A stretch of 64,000 nt of DNA from contig NZ_QQBB01000004.1 in NCBI RefSeq assembly GCF_003350535.1, positions 455,754 through 519,753 of the forward strand, read 5' to 3'. A program made the translations under genes and the position numbers. This document shows, piece by piece, positions 17,115 through 26,196 of the stretch. The number at the start of each line of letters is the position of its first letter. The stretch's first letter is position 1. Origin of the DNA: Microvirga subterranea (GTDB lineage Bacteria; Pseudomonadota; Alphaproteobacteria; Rhizobiales; Beijerinckiaceae). The notes below the pieces were generated by a model. That model saw only the letters and a program-made list of their open reading frames with translations. It was not told the origin of the DNA and did not search any database.

Positions 17115-17807
17115 ATGAGAACCATCGTGAACACCCGTTTCGCCGTCAGCCAGGGCTCCGCAGCACAGCGCATAGAAAGCGAGCTGCGCCGGCTCATTGT
17201 GGCTCTGGAGCTCCCCCCGGGCAGCCGCCTGTCCGAGCAGGAGCTTGCCGAACGGCACGGCGTGTCTCGGCAGCCGGTTCGCGAAGCACTGATCGGTCTC
17301 GCCCGGACCCGTCTCGTAGAGGTCCAGCCGCAACGCGGCACCGTCGTGGTGAAGATCTCGGTCAAGAAGATGATGGAGGCGCGCTTCGTACGGGAAGCGA
17401 TCGAGACCGCTGTCGTCCGCCGGGGCTGCTCGTCCTTCGACCGGCAAAGCCGGCAAAGGATCGAGGACCTCCTCGAGATGCAGGAGCAGGCGGCGCGACG
17501 CGACGACCATGCGGCCTTCCAGCGCTACGACGAGCTCTTCCACATCGCCCTAGCCGAGGGAGCCGGCTGCCCTCTCGCCTGGGAGGCCATCCAGGACATT
17601 AAGGCTCACATGGACCGGGTCTGCCAGCTCACCCTCCCCGGCCCTGAGGCGATGCTCCCGCTGATCGATCAGCATCGTGCCATCATGGCGGCGATCGATG
17701 CGGGCGACGAGGAGGCGGCCGATGCCGCCATGCGCCGGCATTTGACGGAGATCCTGCGTGCGCTGCCCCGTGTCGAGGCAGAGCATCCGGAACTGTTCAG
17801 CGCTTAG
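17115..17807 (+). CDS. GntR family regulator (FadR/FCD type), uronate operon
   Basis: The 230-residue protein has an N-terminal winged helix with LSEQELAERHGVSRQPVREAL and a C-terminal FCD domain rich in His and acidic residues (FHIALAEGAGCPLAW, DQHRAIMAAIDAGD, MRRHL), which in this family binds a metal and a carboxylate ligand. It is divergent from the TRAP-kdu operon and probably represses it. The start is uncertain: the ATG at 17115 has AAGGA almost touching it, the GTG at 17127 is an alternative, and ATG codons at 17082 and 17052 would run through the candidate operators. Confidence 0.88.
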   Translation: MRTIVNTRFAVSQGSAAQRIESELRRLIVALELPPGSRLSEQELAERHGVSRQPVREALIGLARTRLVEVQPQRGTVVVKISVKKMMEARFVREAIETAVVRRGCSSFDRQSRQRIEDLLEMQEQAARRDDHAAFQRYDELFHIALAEGAGCPLAWEAIQDIKAHMDRVCQLTLPGPEAMLPLIDQHRAIMAAIDAGDEEAADAAMRRHLTEILRALPRVEAEHPELFSA

Positions 17808-17950
17808 CGGCAAAGCCTCCTGCCGCCGGCACTCTCCTGCGAGAGGCGGGCGGCGCTTTCAGCACCGGAGCAAACCTTTCTCCTTGACGTGAAGGAGGTC
17901 TCCGACCGATAAGGCGCGCACCGCCGGCTCGCTGCTGAGCCGCCCTGCGG

Positions 17951-18027
17951 AGGAGTGTAGCTCAATCGGCTAGAGCACCGGTCTCCAAAACCGGGGGTTG
18001 GGGGTTCGAGTCCCTCCACTCCTGCCA
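17951..18027 (+). tRNA. trnW: tRNA-Trp (anticodon CCA)
   Basis: The 77-base gene folds into a full cloverleaf: acceptor AGGAGTG with CACTCCT, D stem GCTC/GAGC, anticodon stem CCGGT/ACCGG around CTCCAAA with anticodon CCA, variable loop GGGTT, T loop TTCGAGT with stem GGGGG/CCCTC, discriminator G and an encoded CCA tail. In many alphaproteobacteria this tRNA lies next to secE; here it stands between the GntR gene and a response regulator gene instead. Confidence 0.96.
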
Positions 18028-18062
18028 GAGAGCCGTCCTGCAAGGCCTCAGAGCCACAAGCG

Positions 18063-18458
18063 TCACAAATCACCCGCAGCGTCGATCATTTCAGATATAT
18101 GCTGCACGATAACCGATGAGCGATACGGCTTCGGGACAAAGTGGCCTTGGTCAGGAATTTCGTCAGGGTCAGGGCAGGCATAGCCGGAGGATATGAGAAG
18201 CCGGATGTGCGGCCAGCGTTGATTGACCTGCTTGGCCAGTGCCATGCCGTCCATGGAACCGGGCATGTCCACATCGGTGAACAGAACCTGCACGTCATCG
18301 GCACGGGATTCCAGCACCGTCAGAGCGACGTCGGCATTCGCTGCCTCCAGAACCTGGAAACCAGCCTCTTCGAGTTCATCGGCGGCTGTCATGCGCACCA
18401 GCAACTCATCCTCAACCAGGAGGACAGTTAGCGGAGCGGATAATCCATTTGAGTTCAT
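18063..18458 (-). CDS. single-domain response regulator
   Basis: The 131-residue protein is a lone receiver domain with the acidic pair in LLVEDELLV, the phosphorylatable Asp in LFTDVDMPG, Ser in LLISSGYA and the conserved Lys in FVPKPY. There is no output domain, so it acts as a phosphate sink or by protein contact. An EcfG-type promoter (GGAAC, 16 bases, CGTT) lies directly upstream, with its -10 only nine bases before the ATG, suggesting general-stress control and an almost leaderless mRNA. It is divergent from the split PAS-receiver-LuxR gene. Confidence 0.9.
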   Translation of the reverse strand: MNSNGLSAPLTVLLVEDELLVRMTAADELEEAGFQVLEAANADVALTVLESRADDVQVLFTDVDMPGSMDGMALAKQVNQRWPHIRLLISSGYACPDPDEIPDQGHFVPKPYRSSVIVQHISEMIDAAGDL

Positions 18459-18466
18459 GGCCCTCG

Positions 18467-18491
18467 AACGGAATTAACCTATGTTAGTTCC
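18467..18491 (-). promoter_or_regulatory. EcfG-type promoter of the lone response regulator
   Basis: On the minus strand the sequence reads GGAAC, 16 bases, CGTT, which matches the consensus of the alphaproteobacterial general-stress sigma factor EcfG (GGAAC-N16/17-CGTT). The -10 element ends nine bases before the ATG of the receiver gene, so transcription would start about one or two bases before the coding region. No other promoter was recognised in front of this gene. Confidence 0.6.
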
Positions 18492-18675
18492 CAAAAAACC
18501 AGACCCTGCGCAGAACTGCAATTTTCTTTGTTGGCGATAGACCCTCCATCATGTCATCCGCCGTTGTGCTATTCTCCGTTGGGGCGACGACCAGCGCTCG
18601 GAGCGATTAGTCCTTCATGATCGAGGGCGGACTGCTCGTTGTCGCAGCGGACGGTTGGGCGAGGGAGGAGCGCGG

Positions 18676-20643
18676 GTGAACGCTTCCGACTTTCTGGTTG
18701 GTGCGGGTGAGATGGGAGCGCGCATCAGGAGCTACGATTGGTCGACCTCCCCACTCGGACCGATCGAGACTTGGCCTCACACGCTGCGCCTTGCTCTAAG
18801 CCTCACGCTTCAGTCGAAGTTCCCGGCCGGTATCGTATGGGGGCAGGAGAGGATTCTTTTCTACAACGATGCCTACAAGCCATTGTTAGGAAGCAAGCCT
18901 GAGGCCCTCGGGCGGCCGGCGCACCACGTTTGGCCCGAGGCGTGGGATATCGTCGGTCCGATCATCGAACGCGCACTAGGTGGCGAGGCAAGCTACTTCG
19001 AAGACTTTCCCATCGTCATGGAGCGGGAGGGGTATCCGGAGCAGACGTGGTGGACCTTCTCGTATAGTGCGATCCGCGACGAGTTCGGAGAGATCCATGG
19101 CATGCTCGCGATCGTGCATGAGACGACCAACAGGGTGATGACCGAGAACCGGCTTCGCTTCCTGATCGAGTTGAAGGGTTGCTTGCGTGGGCTGTACGAT
19201 CCAAACGAGGTCAGGGCCACAACGGCGGAAATGCTCGGCCATCACCTCGCCGCCAGCCGGGTCGGTTATGGCGAAGTGGATCCCACCGGAGAGTTTCTGC
19301 TGGTCGAGCGCGACTGGACCGCCGGCGGAATCAAGAGCTTCGTCGGCCGGTACCGCCTCGACGACTTCGGCTCCCAGGTCATGACCGACCTGAAGAACGG
19401 GCGCACAGTCCGCATCGTCGATTCCACGACCGACCCCCGCACGGCCAGTTCCTTGATCGCGGCAGAGTTCAGCCACACCGGCAAGCGCGCCAGTGTGATC
19501 GTGCCGCTCATCAGGGAGGGACGGCTCGCAGCCGCACTCTATGTCCATCAGGCGGAACCCCGTTACTGGCATGACATCGAGGTGACCCTGGTTGAAGATG
19601 TGGCGGAACGGACTTGGACAGCCGTGATGCGCACCCAGGCCGAAGCCGCTCTGCGGGAAAGCGAAACACGGTTCCGGCAATTCGCCCAACACTCCTCGGC
19701 AGTGCTCTGGATCCTGAACCTTAAGACGATGCGGCTGGAATACCTGAGTCCCGCATACGAGACGGTATGGGGCGAGCCTGTGGAAACGGCGCTCGACGAT
19801 CCTGGCCATTGAGCCAAGACGCTTCACCCAGATGACCGCGAACGAGCCAGTTCGGTCATCGAGCGCGCCTCCCAAGGTGAAGATGGAACGCACGAATATC
19901 ATATCATTCGGCCCGACGGTGGCGTGCGCTGGATCCGCGGCAAGTTCTTCGCCATCCGGGACGAGCAAGGACGGATCAAGCGCATTGGCGGCGTTGCTGA
20001 GGACCTGACCCGACACGAAGGGCTGACGGTCTATGTGGTCGACGGCAACAAAGCCTCCCGACATGAGCTCCGTCTTCTGCTGCAGGGTGCAGGCTATGAG
20101 GTCAAGGAATTTGCCTCTGCTCAGGCTTTGTTCGAAGTCGCACCCGTGCTGGTCCCCGGGTGCGTTGTAGTCGAAACGCGCTCGCCGGCTTCCGGTGGCT
20201 TGTCGGTCCCAAAGGAATTGAAGGCGCGGCGGGTCGGCCTCCCCGTGATCGTGATCGGAGATGCGAGAGGAGACATCTCGGTCGGTGTTCAGGCCATGAA
20301 AGCCGGAGCCGTCGATTTTCTGAGCACTCCATATTCTCCCGAGCAGCTCCTGGATGCTCTTGCAGCCGCACTTTCCAGCATCCACGAGCAAGCGGAGCGT
20401 AGCCATGAGGCCGAACGCGCAGCAGTCGCCATTGCGTCGCTCTCGGCTCGCGAACGCGAAGTGCTTGAGGGGCTCCTTGCAGGCGGCAGCAACAAGACGA
20501 TCGCACGCGATCTTGATATCAGCCCACGCACCGTCGAGGCTCACCGGGCCCGCATCATGGAGCGGCTCGGAACCCACAGCCTGCCGGAACTTGTCCAGAT
20601 TGCAGTCGCGGCTGGGCTCCAGATCAAGCAGCAGAGCGGATAG
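18676..20643 (+). pseudogene. PAS-GAF-PAS-receiver-LuxR regulator split by one in-frame stop
   Basis: One reading frame of 656 codons is interrupted only by TGA at 19810-19812. Before it lie a PAS domain (about residues 5-150), a GAF domain (about 160-320) and the start of a second PAS domain. After it the frame continues with LHPDDRERA, the rest of that PAS, a FixJ-like receiver and a LuxR-type helix-turn-helix (LSAREREVLEGLLAGG). The stop sits where PAS domains of this type carry Trp: WHDVVHPEDR and WLNAIHPEDR in the protein encoded at 20921-23500. A TGG to TGA change or a sequencing error explains it. The receiver is also degenerate: VVDGNK for the acidic pair, Glu at 20173 in the phospho-Asp position and Thr for the conserved Lys. 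The GTG start has GGAGG seven bases upstream. The downstream half could be made separately from a start near 19924. Confidence 0.85.
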
Positions 20644-20653
20644 AGGATTCAAA

Positions 20654-20687
20654 ACGGGGGTGGCAGTTCATCCGTGCGCACCCCCGT
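20654..20687 (+). terminator. possible terminator after the split regulator
   Basis: ACGGGGGTG and CACCCCCGT form a nine-base-pair stem around a 16-base loop, starting ten bases after the stop codon. The following sequence has only a short T run, so termination may be weak. Confidence 0.45.
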
Positions 20688-20880
20688 CGGTCGTTTCCTC
20701 CGGCCGTATTGCATACCGTGCTGCCTCTGCGTGCAGCTTCTCCCTAAACCTCGGGCAAATCTGACGAGCCCGTATAAGTCCGAGTTACCTGCCCGCCTGC
20801 GCGAAACATAGTCGGGATGTTCCTAGGGGATATCCCGCATCAGCCGGGAGAGCTGACCCTTGAAGGGCGAAAGTTTTAAG

Positions 20881-20898
20881 CGTCACCTTTCGGTGACG
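20881..20898 (-). terminator. GNRA-loop hairpin after the GGDEF-EAL gene
   Basis: On the minus strand CGTCACC-GAAA-GGTGACG forms a seven-base-pair stem with a GAAA tetraloop, 22 bases after the stop codon of the GGDEF-EAL gene, followed by TTAAAACTTT. It is probably a terminator or an mRNA-stabilising hairpin. Confidence 0.55.
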
Positions 20899-20920
20899 AG
20901 AAGCGTGACCATCCGCGATT

Positions 20921-23500
20921 TCAAGAAGTGACGTGCGGCCAAGCCGCTAGGAATGCTGGAACGGAGGACGCCAGCATCGGCTTCGCAAAGAAGTAACCTT
21001 GAGCATTGTGGCAGCCAAGCTCCCGAAGGCGCTGCTCCTGACCGGACGTCTCGACTCCCTCGGCAGTGACCTGGATGCCTAGATTGCGGCCGAGGCCGAT
21101 GACCGCAGCCACGATCGCCTCGTCTCCGGCATCCTGCTCCAGGTTGCTGATGAAGCTGCGGTCGATCTTGATATGATCGACGGGGAACTGCTTGAGATGG
21201 GTGAGCGAGGCATATCCGGTTCCGAAATCGTCGAGGGCGATCTGGACCCCCTGCTCCCGGAATTTCATGAGCGCTGCCGCGACGGCGCCGGAACGGCCAT
21301 CGAGCAGAACGCTTTCGGTCACCTCGATCTCGAAGTGTGTGAGCGGAACCTTGACGAGGTTCAGGATGCGCAGGATCTCGTCCGCCATCGCAGGCTCGCT
21401 GAATTCGGCGCTCGCGAGGTTGACGGCAACCCGGCCGGGACTAAGCCCCCCGTCGAGCCAGCGGCGCAGATCGGATGCGACCTTGCCGATCAGGCGCTTG
21501 CCCATGGCCGTGGCGATTTCCGGATCGTCGAAGGCGGCGCCGAAGACACTCGGCGTCAGCAAGTCCCCTTCGGTCTGCCGCCATCGCGCAAGCGCCTCGA
21601 GACCGATGATTTGTCCGGTCGAAAGGCACACCTTCGGCTGGTAAACGGGGATGATCTGATCCCGGGAAATGGCTTCCCGCATGTCCCGCCCCAGGGTGAG
21701 GCGCTTCTCTGCCAAGGCCTTCATGGCGGGCGAATACACCATGACGCGGTTTCGCCCTTCCGCCTTCGCGCGGTAGAGAGCGATGTCGGCATCCTTCATC
21801 AATTCGGTCGGTTGGCGATCATGCTCCGGAAATGACGCCACCCCGATGCTCGCCCGACTGACGAGCAGCCTTCCATCGTATGCAAAAGGCTGGCGCAGAC
21901 GCTTCGTCATGATCTCTGCAAGGCCCATTGCGTATCCAGGCTTCGGCGGGTTCACCAGAAGAACGGCGAACTCGTCACCACCGAACCGCGCAACGGTATC
22001 ACCGTCCCGGATCAATCCAGCCAAGCGCGATGCAGTTTCTATTAGGAGGGCATCGCCGGCATCGTGACCCAGGCTATCGTTCACATCCTTGAAGTCGTCC
22101 AGATCGATCAGCAGAAGGCTGACCCGTCCGTCGTTCTGCTTGGCAGCTTGCAGGGCCTGATCCAATCTGAGCTGAAACAGCACGCGGTTGGGAAGCCCTG
22201 TCAAGGCATCGTGATTGGCGGTGCGCCACAGATCTTCCTCAGCCTGCTTTCGCTCGTGGATATCCGTAATGGTGCCAACCCACTCCCTGATCGATCCGTC
22301 GTCCGCCAGGAGCGGGACCGCTCGGGCGTGAGCCCAGCGATAGCTCCCATCCCTTTGCCGCACGCGATATTCGATCGTGCCGGCACGCTTGTCGGCACGG
22401 AGTTCGCTCCAGGTCTGGATGGTGCGCGTGCGATCCTCCGGATGGATCGCGTTGAGCCATCCGCTGCCCCGATAGTCTTCGGAGCTCTGGCCGCAGAAAT
22501 TTTCCCACCCCCATCCGTGGAGGATGGATCCATCGGGCGCCGCACGCCAGACCATGGCCGTGCTAGCCTCGACAAGCGCACGGTAGCGCTCCTCGCTTTC
22601 CGCCAGAGCAACTTCGGTCTTCTTGGCCTCATCGATATCCGTGTACGTCCCGACCCAGCGAACGATGATGCCTTCATCGTTGCGGATCGGACAGGCACGA
22701 CCGAGGATCCAGCGGTAGTCGCCGGTGCGGTGACGCAGACGGTACTCGGCTTCGTAGTCGGTCCCTAGCATCAGGCAGCGGCGCCACTTGGACAGGACCC
22801 GGTCGCGGTCCTCAGGGTGAACGACGTCGTGCCATTGATCCCTGTCCGCCAGGCTTTTGGGCAGACCGGTGAACTCGTACCAGCGCTGATTATAGTAGCT
22901 GTTCGAATCGTCGGGATCTGCGGCCCAGATCATCTGGGGCATCGCATCTGCCGTGTCCCGAAGCCGCCGCTGACTATGTGCGAGAGCCAGGTTGACCTGC
23001 TTCAGCTCGAGTTGGCGCATGACTGCCTGGGCAAGAGCCTGGAGCGCATCCGCCTGCGCCTGTGAAATCCCCTGCGGTCGGGGTGTCACGTCCAGGACGC
23101 ATAGCGTTCCGAGCGGGACCCCATCCTCGGTGGCCAGCAAGGCGCCCGCATAGAACCGGAGACCCGGTGGGCCCGTCACGAGCGGATTGTTTGCCGAACG
23201 GGGATCCGCAGTCGTATCCGGAATAACGAGCACATCGCCGCCGGACAGGGCATGGACGCATATCGAAAGATCGAGTTGGATCTCCCGTGCTCCATAGCCG
23301 AGCACAGCTTTAAACCATTGCCGATGCTCGTCGACGAAGCTGACCGCCGCAATTGGTACGTTACATATTTGCGCAGCGATCTGGACGATTTCGTCAAAGG
23401 CGGGTTCGGGATCGGTATCGAGGATCCCGAAGCTTCGCAGCACGTCGAGCCGATCTTCCTCCTTCCAGGAAGGAGCTCCTCTCTCGACGCATTCAGCCAT
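20921..23500 (-). CDS. GAF-PAS-PAS-GGDEF-EAL cyclic-di-GMP enzyme
   Basis: The 859-residue cytoplasmic protein has an N-terminal GAF domain (about 20-165), two PAS domains with PAC ends (about 175-300 and 305-425, each with a W-x4-HPEDR motif), a GGDEF domain (about 430-590) with intact RFGGDEFAVL, and an EAL domain (about 600-855) with LEALARW, EVTES and DDFGTGYASL. Both catalytic signatures look intact, so the protein could make and degrade cyclic-di-GMP. No membrane segment is seen, so the GAF and PAS domains must sense intracellular signals. It stands alone on the minus strand, facing the split PAS regulator tail to tail. Confidence 0.93.
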   Translation of the reverse strand: MAECVERGAPSWKEEDRLDVLRSFGILDTDPEPAFDEIVQIAAQICNVPIAAVSFVDEHRQWFKAVLGYGAREIQLDLSICVHALSGGDVLVIPDTTADPRSANNPLVTGPPGLRFYAGALLATEDGVPLGTLCVLDVTPRPQGISQAQADALQALAQAVMRQLELKQVNLALAHSQRRLRDTADAMPQMIWAADPDDSNSYYNQRWYEFTGLPKSLADRDQWHDVVHPEDRDRVLSKWRRCLMLGTDYEAEYRLRHRTGDYRWILGRACPIRNDEGIIVRWVGTYTDIDEAKKTEVALAESEERYRALVEASTAMVWRAAPDGSILHGWGWENFCGQSSEDYRGSGWLNAIHPEDRTRTIQTWSELRADKRAGTIEYRVRQRDGSYRWAHARAVPLLADDGSIREWVGTITDIHERKQAEEDLWRTANHDALTGLPNRVLFQLRLDQALQAAKQNDGRVSLLLIDLDDFKDVNDSLGHDAGDALLIETASRLAGLIRDGDTVARFGGDEFAVLLVNPPKPGYAMGLAEIMTKRLRQPFAYDGRLLVSRASIGVASFPEHDRQPTELMKDADIALYRAKAEGRNRVMVYSPAMKALAEKRLTLGRDMREAISRDQIIPVYQPKVCLSTGQIIGLEALARWRQTEGDLLTPSVFGAAFDDPEIATAMGKRLIGKVASDLRRWLDGGLSPGRVAVNLASAEFSEPAMADEILRILNLVKVPLTHFEIEVTESVLLDGRSGAVAAALMKFREQGVQIALDDFGTGYASLTHLKQFPVDHIKIDRSFISNLEQDAGDEAIVAAVIGLGRNLGIQVTAEGVETSGQEQRLRELGCHNAQGYFFAKPMLASSVPAFLAAWPHVTS

Positions 23501-23668
23501 GATAAACCGCCCCGGCAGTACATTGTTGTTGTTGGTTCAGGCGAACCTAGCGAACTGCATTAAATGAAAGATAAATTCATGTCAGAAGACTTTGCCCCGG
23601 TTGCTTGCGACAAAAGGGCGGAGTTGCGCTGTCTCGGCTCTCCCTGTTCGGCGTGCCCTACGAGGAAT

Positions 23669-24235
23669 TCATCCTTCACCAGTCGCTACCCCCGGCGCAG
23701 AGCGATCAGGATCCACGACTGATCCTGATGAAGGATTGGAGAGCAGACCAGCCAAGTCTTTCAGGAAAGCAATGGCGTCACGCGGGCGGTCCTCGCGCTC
23801 TGCAATGTCGATGATGTTGTTGAGAATGACCGCAATGTCCTCGGTCTTCGCGACATGTCCTGCAGCCAGTACGTGGAAGAAGGTGGTGAATGCCACCATG
23901 ATGGCTTGGTCATGGTCCTCGAGTCTCTGGCAACGCTGCTTGAGCACTTGAATCGCTTGCTCCTGGACGGACACGATCTCCACGATGCCCAGCATCTGCT
24001 CGGCGAGTTCCTGCAACGATGCCGGCAGGTCGGCTGCCGCAGGGCCCGAAACGGAGGATTGGAGCTCTGTTTCCTCTCTGGGCAGACCGGCAGAGAGAGG
24101 CAAAGCCTCTGCCTCACCGTTCCGAGTCGGATTCCTGCGGGAAGACAGCGCAACCTTGTTCCAGGCCCTGGACAGCAGATGAGACGAATTGGTGAAGATG
24201 CGCGACAGAGTTGCCTTGCCTGGCACCATGATCAT
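23669..24235 (-). CDS. hypothetical protein with coiled-coil segment, 188 aa
   Basis: No family is recognised. The protein has a basic N-terminal 35 residues, a helical region predicted to form a coiled coil (LQELAEQMLGIVEIV to QVLKQRCQRLEDHDQ, about 75-115), then a further helical part with ILNNIIDIAERE and a disordered C-terminus. The ATG at 24235 has AAGGA nine bases upstream. It stands alone between the GGDEF-EAL gene and an IalB-family gene. Codon use with G or C in third positions fits a real gene. Confidence 0.6.
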   Translation of the reverse strand: MIMVPGKATLSRIFTNSSHLLSRAWNKVALSSRRNPTRNGEAEALPLSAGLPREETELQSSVSGPAAADLPASLQELAEQMLGIVEIVSVQEQAIQVLKQRCQRLEDHDQAIMVAFTTFFHVLAAGHVAKTEDIAVILNNIIDIAEREDRPRDAIAFLKDLAGLLSNPSSGSVVDPDRSAPGVATGEG

Positions 24236-24605
24236 CTGAAGCCATCCTTATGTTCCGACGGCCTGATTGAGACATAAGGGAATTCTCGATTGGTTAAATA
24301 GCTCACAAAGTGAGCCGCCTTATCCGATAGAGACAACAGATCGGCCCCGGAATGGACAAGTTTACTCCCTACAGAGGATCGGCACCGGGGTCGTGCAGGC
24401 CTCTTCCCAAAGGCTTTCGCAGTGCCCTAGCTCAAGCATCGTTGTCCTCACGGGAATGTGAGGCCATACCTAAGCCCTTGCGAAGGCTTGGTTGTCACTC
24501 CCTTCGGAGGCCATCTCCCAAGCTTTTAGGGATTCATTAACGTCCGGGTAACGCGGGGTTGGAAGCTTACGGGCTCCTCCAACCACGAAAGAGAGTAATC
24601 CCCGG
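24236..24605. other. intergenic region with two short inverted repeats
   Basis: This 370-base gap holds GCTCAC-AAA-GTGAGC at 24301-24315 and CCTCAC-GGGAAT-GTGAGG near 24447-24464. The shared CTCAC/GTGAG halves suggest a binding site for one regulator, but no candidate is apparent. No gene is supported here; the right-hand part should contain the promoter of the IalB-family gene. Confidence 0.4.
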
Positions 24606-25106
24606 ATGATGAGAACCACCGGCTTGGCATTCGCATTCGTCGCCCTCTCGGGAAGCTGCGCACTGGCGCAGACACCCCGGTTGCTCGCATCGTATGACAG
24701 CTGGAGTGCCTGGACCTTCCAGGAGGGTAGAACCAAGGTTTGCTACATTTACTCCGATGCTGTCTCGAAGAAACCCGAAACGCTCGACCATGGCAGGGTC
24801 GGGTTCTCCGTGAGGCGCCATTCGGACGGGAAGGTCCGAACCGAAGCAGGCTTTCTCGCGGGCTATCCGTTCGGGCCAAGAGCGATCGAAGTCAGGGTCG
24901 ATGGGAAGACCTTCACTATGATCCCGCGCGGCAGGAATGCATGGTTGCGGCGCGAGAAGCGTGAAACCGAGTTCCTGCAGGCGCTCCTGAAAGGACGGGC
25001 GATGACCGTGGAGGCTGTCTCGGCGCGAGGCAACAAGACCAGCTATCGCTTTTCACTGGCAGGCGTGACTGCCGCTATGCGCAAGGCCCGCCAGTCCTGC
25101 CCCTGA
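24606..25106 (+). CDS. invasion-associated locus B (IalB) family secreted protein
   Basis: The 166-residue protein has a signal peptide ending in CALAQ and then an IalB-like beta-rich domain with the family features WSAWTF, CYIYSDAVSKKP and a C-terminal Cys pair partner (ARQSCP). The family was named in Bartonella but is widespread in free-living Hyphomicrobiales, where the role is unclear. Either of the two adjacent ATG codons (24606, 24609) could be the start; no strong ribosome site is visible. It stands alone, followed by an L,D-transpeptidase gene 120 bases later. Confidence 0.78.
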   Translation: MMRTTGLAFAFVALSGSCALAQTPRLLASYDSWSAWTFQEGRTKVCYIYSDAVSKKPETLDHGRVGFSVRRHSDGKVRTEAGFLAGYPFGPRAIEVRVDGKTFTMIPRGRNAWLRREKRETEFLQALLKGRAMTVEAVSARGNKTSYRFSLAGVTAAMRKARQSCP

Positions 25107-25226
25107 GGCGAGGAGACCGAGACTCGGCGCGCATACTTTGCTCTCCCGCCTCACGCACCGTCTCCTCTGGTCAGCGGCACGGCTGAGCCTATTTCCTTCC
25201 AAAGCCGTCTCTCGGAGGAAGGAACC

Positions 25227-25928
25227 ATGGGTCTTAGCCGCCGCACCTTCATCCTCGGAATCCCGGCAGCCGCCGGAGCATCGAGCCTGCTTCCCACGAC
25301 CGGGTTCGCGCAGCCGTTCGGAGGAAGATCGACCTACGAAGCCATTTACGGCCCCGTCGGCAACGACCTTTATCCAGTGCCCGGGGTCAACCTCACGCGG
25401 ATCAATCCGGCCTATCTTCGCAAGCTGGTGCCTTACGATACGCCTGAGGCGCCCGGCACCATCGTGATCGATACCGGGGCCCGCTATCTCTACCACGTGC
25501 AGGATGGCGGGCTTGCCATGCGGTATGGCGTCGGCGTGGGCCGCACCGGCTTCAGCTGGTCCGGAACCGCGATGATCGGCGACAAGCAGGAATGGCCGGA
25601 TTGGTATCCGCCGAAGGAGATGTTCAGCCGCCAGCCGGAACTGATGGAACAGATGGGCGAGCTCCCCGGGGGCCCCGGCATGGCTGGCGGTCCAGGCAAT
25701 CCGCTGGGGGCACGGGCGCTTTATCTCTTCCAGGGAAAGAAAGATACGCTGTATCGCATTCACGGGACGTTCGAGCCGTGGACCATCGGCACCAATGTGT
25801 CATCCGGCTGCATCCGGATGATCAATCAGGATGCGATGGACCTCTACGACCGGACACCAATCGGCACGAGGGTCGTCGTGCTGCCGTCCGGGCGAAGCAG
25901 GAGAGCCCCCGTCGCCTCCCGCACGTGA
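25227..25928 (+). CDS. L,D-transpeptidase (YkuD family)
   Basis: The 233-residue protein starts with a Tat-like signal (SRRTFILGIPAAAGA, cleavage near GFAQ) and carries one YkuD domain. Its active site reads HGTFEPW followed by SSGCIRM, giving the catalytic His, Ser and Cys. Such enzymes make 3-3 cross-links in peptidoglycan or attach outer-membrane proteins to it in the periplasm. GGAGGAAGGA lies just before the ATG. It sits among other envelope genes (IalB, DUF882), but with gaps large enough for separate promoters. Confidence 0.93.
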   Translation: MGLSRRTFILGIPAAAGASSLLPTTGFAQPFGGRSTYEAIYGPVGNDLYPVPGVNLTRINPAYLRKLVPYDTPEAPGTIVIDTGARYLYHVQDGGLAMRYGVGVGRTGFSWSGTAMIGDKQEWPDWYPPKEMFSRQPELMEQMGELPGGPGMAGGPGNPLGARALYLFQGKKDTLYRIHGTFEPWTIGTNVSSGCIRMINQDAMDLYDRTPIGTRVVVLPSGRSRRAPVASRT

Positions 25929-26196
25929 GGTGGACTGCCGAAATGTCAAGCGAAAGACCAATCGGTCGAGACCAAAATTTCGGTCGTCACTAACGCTCGG
26001 TTAAATGCTGGGGATCACACTTTAGGGCATGCCTGAAGCTGTCACCCGCATCCGTCATCCATTCGCGCACTTTTTCAACGGCATGCTTGCCGCAATTTGC
26101 CCATGGTTTCTGACCAGAAATCGCGGTGATACGCCGAACGGACATAAAGACATCAAGGGGATATCTCGTTCCGTGCGGCGTCTGGGAGGACGCACC

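Noticed and set aside
19810..19812. TGA in the PAS-receiver-LuxR gene as selenocysteine or other recoding
   Set aside because: The position aligns with a structural Trp of PAS domains, no active-site Cys is expected there, and no selenocysteine-type hairpin was recognised right after it.
18976..20652. 558-codon minus-strand frame across the split regulator
   Set aside because: It covers the break, but its product matches nothing, whereas the plus strand shows PAS, GAF and LuxR motifs.
24236..24270. EcfG promoter before the 188-residue hypothetical gene
   Set aside because: GGAAC is present on the minus strand, but no CGTT follows at 16-17 bases and the site would overlap the start codon.
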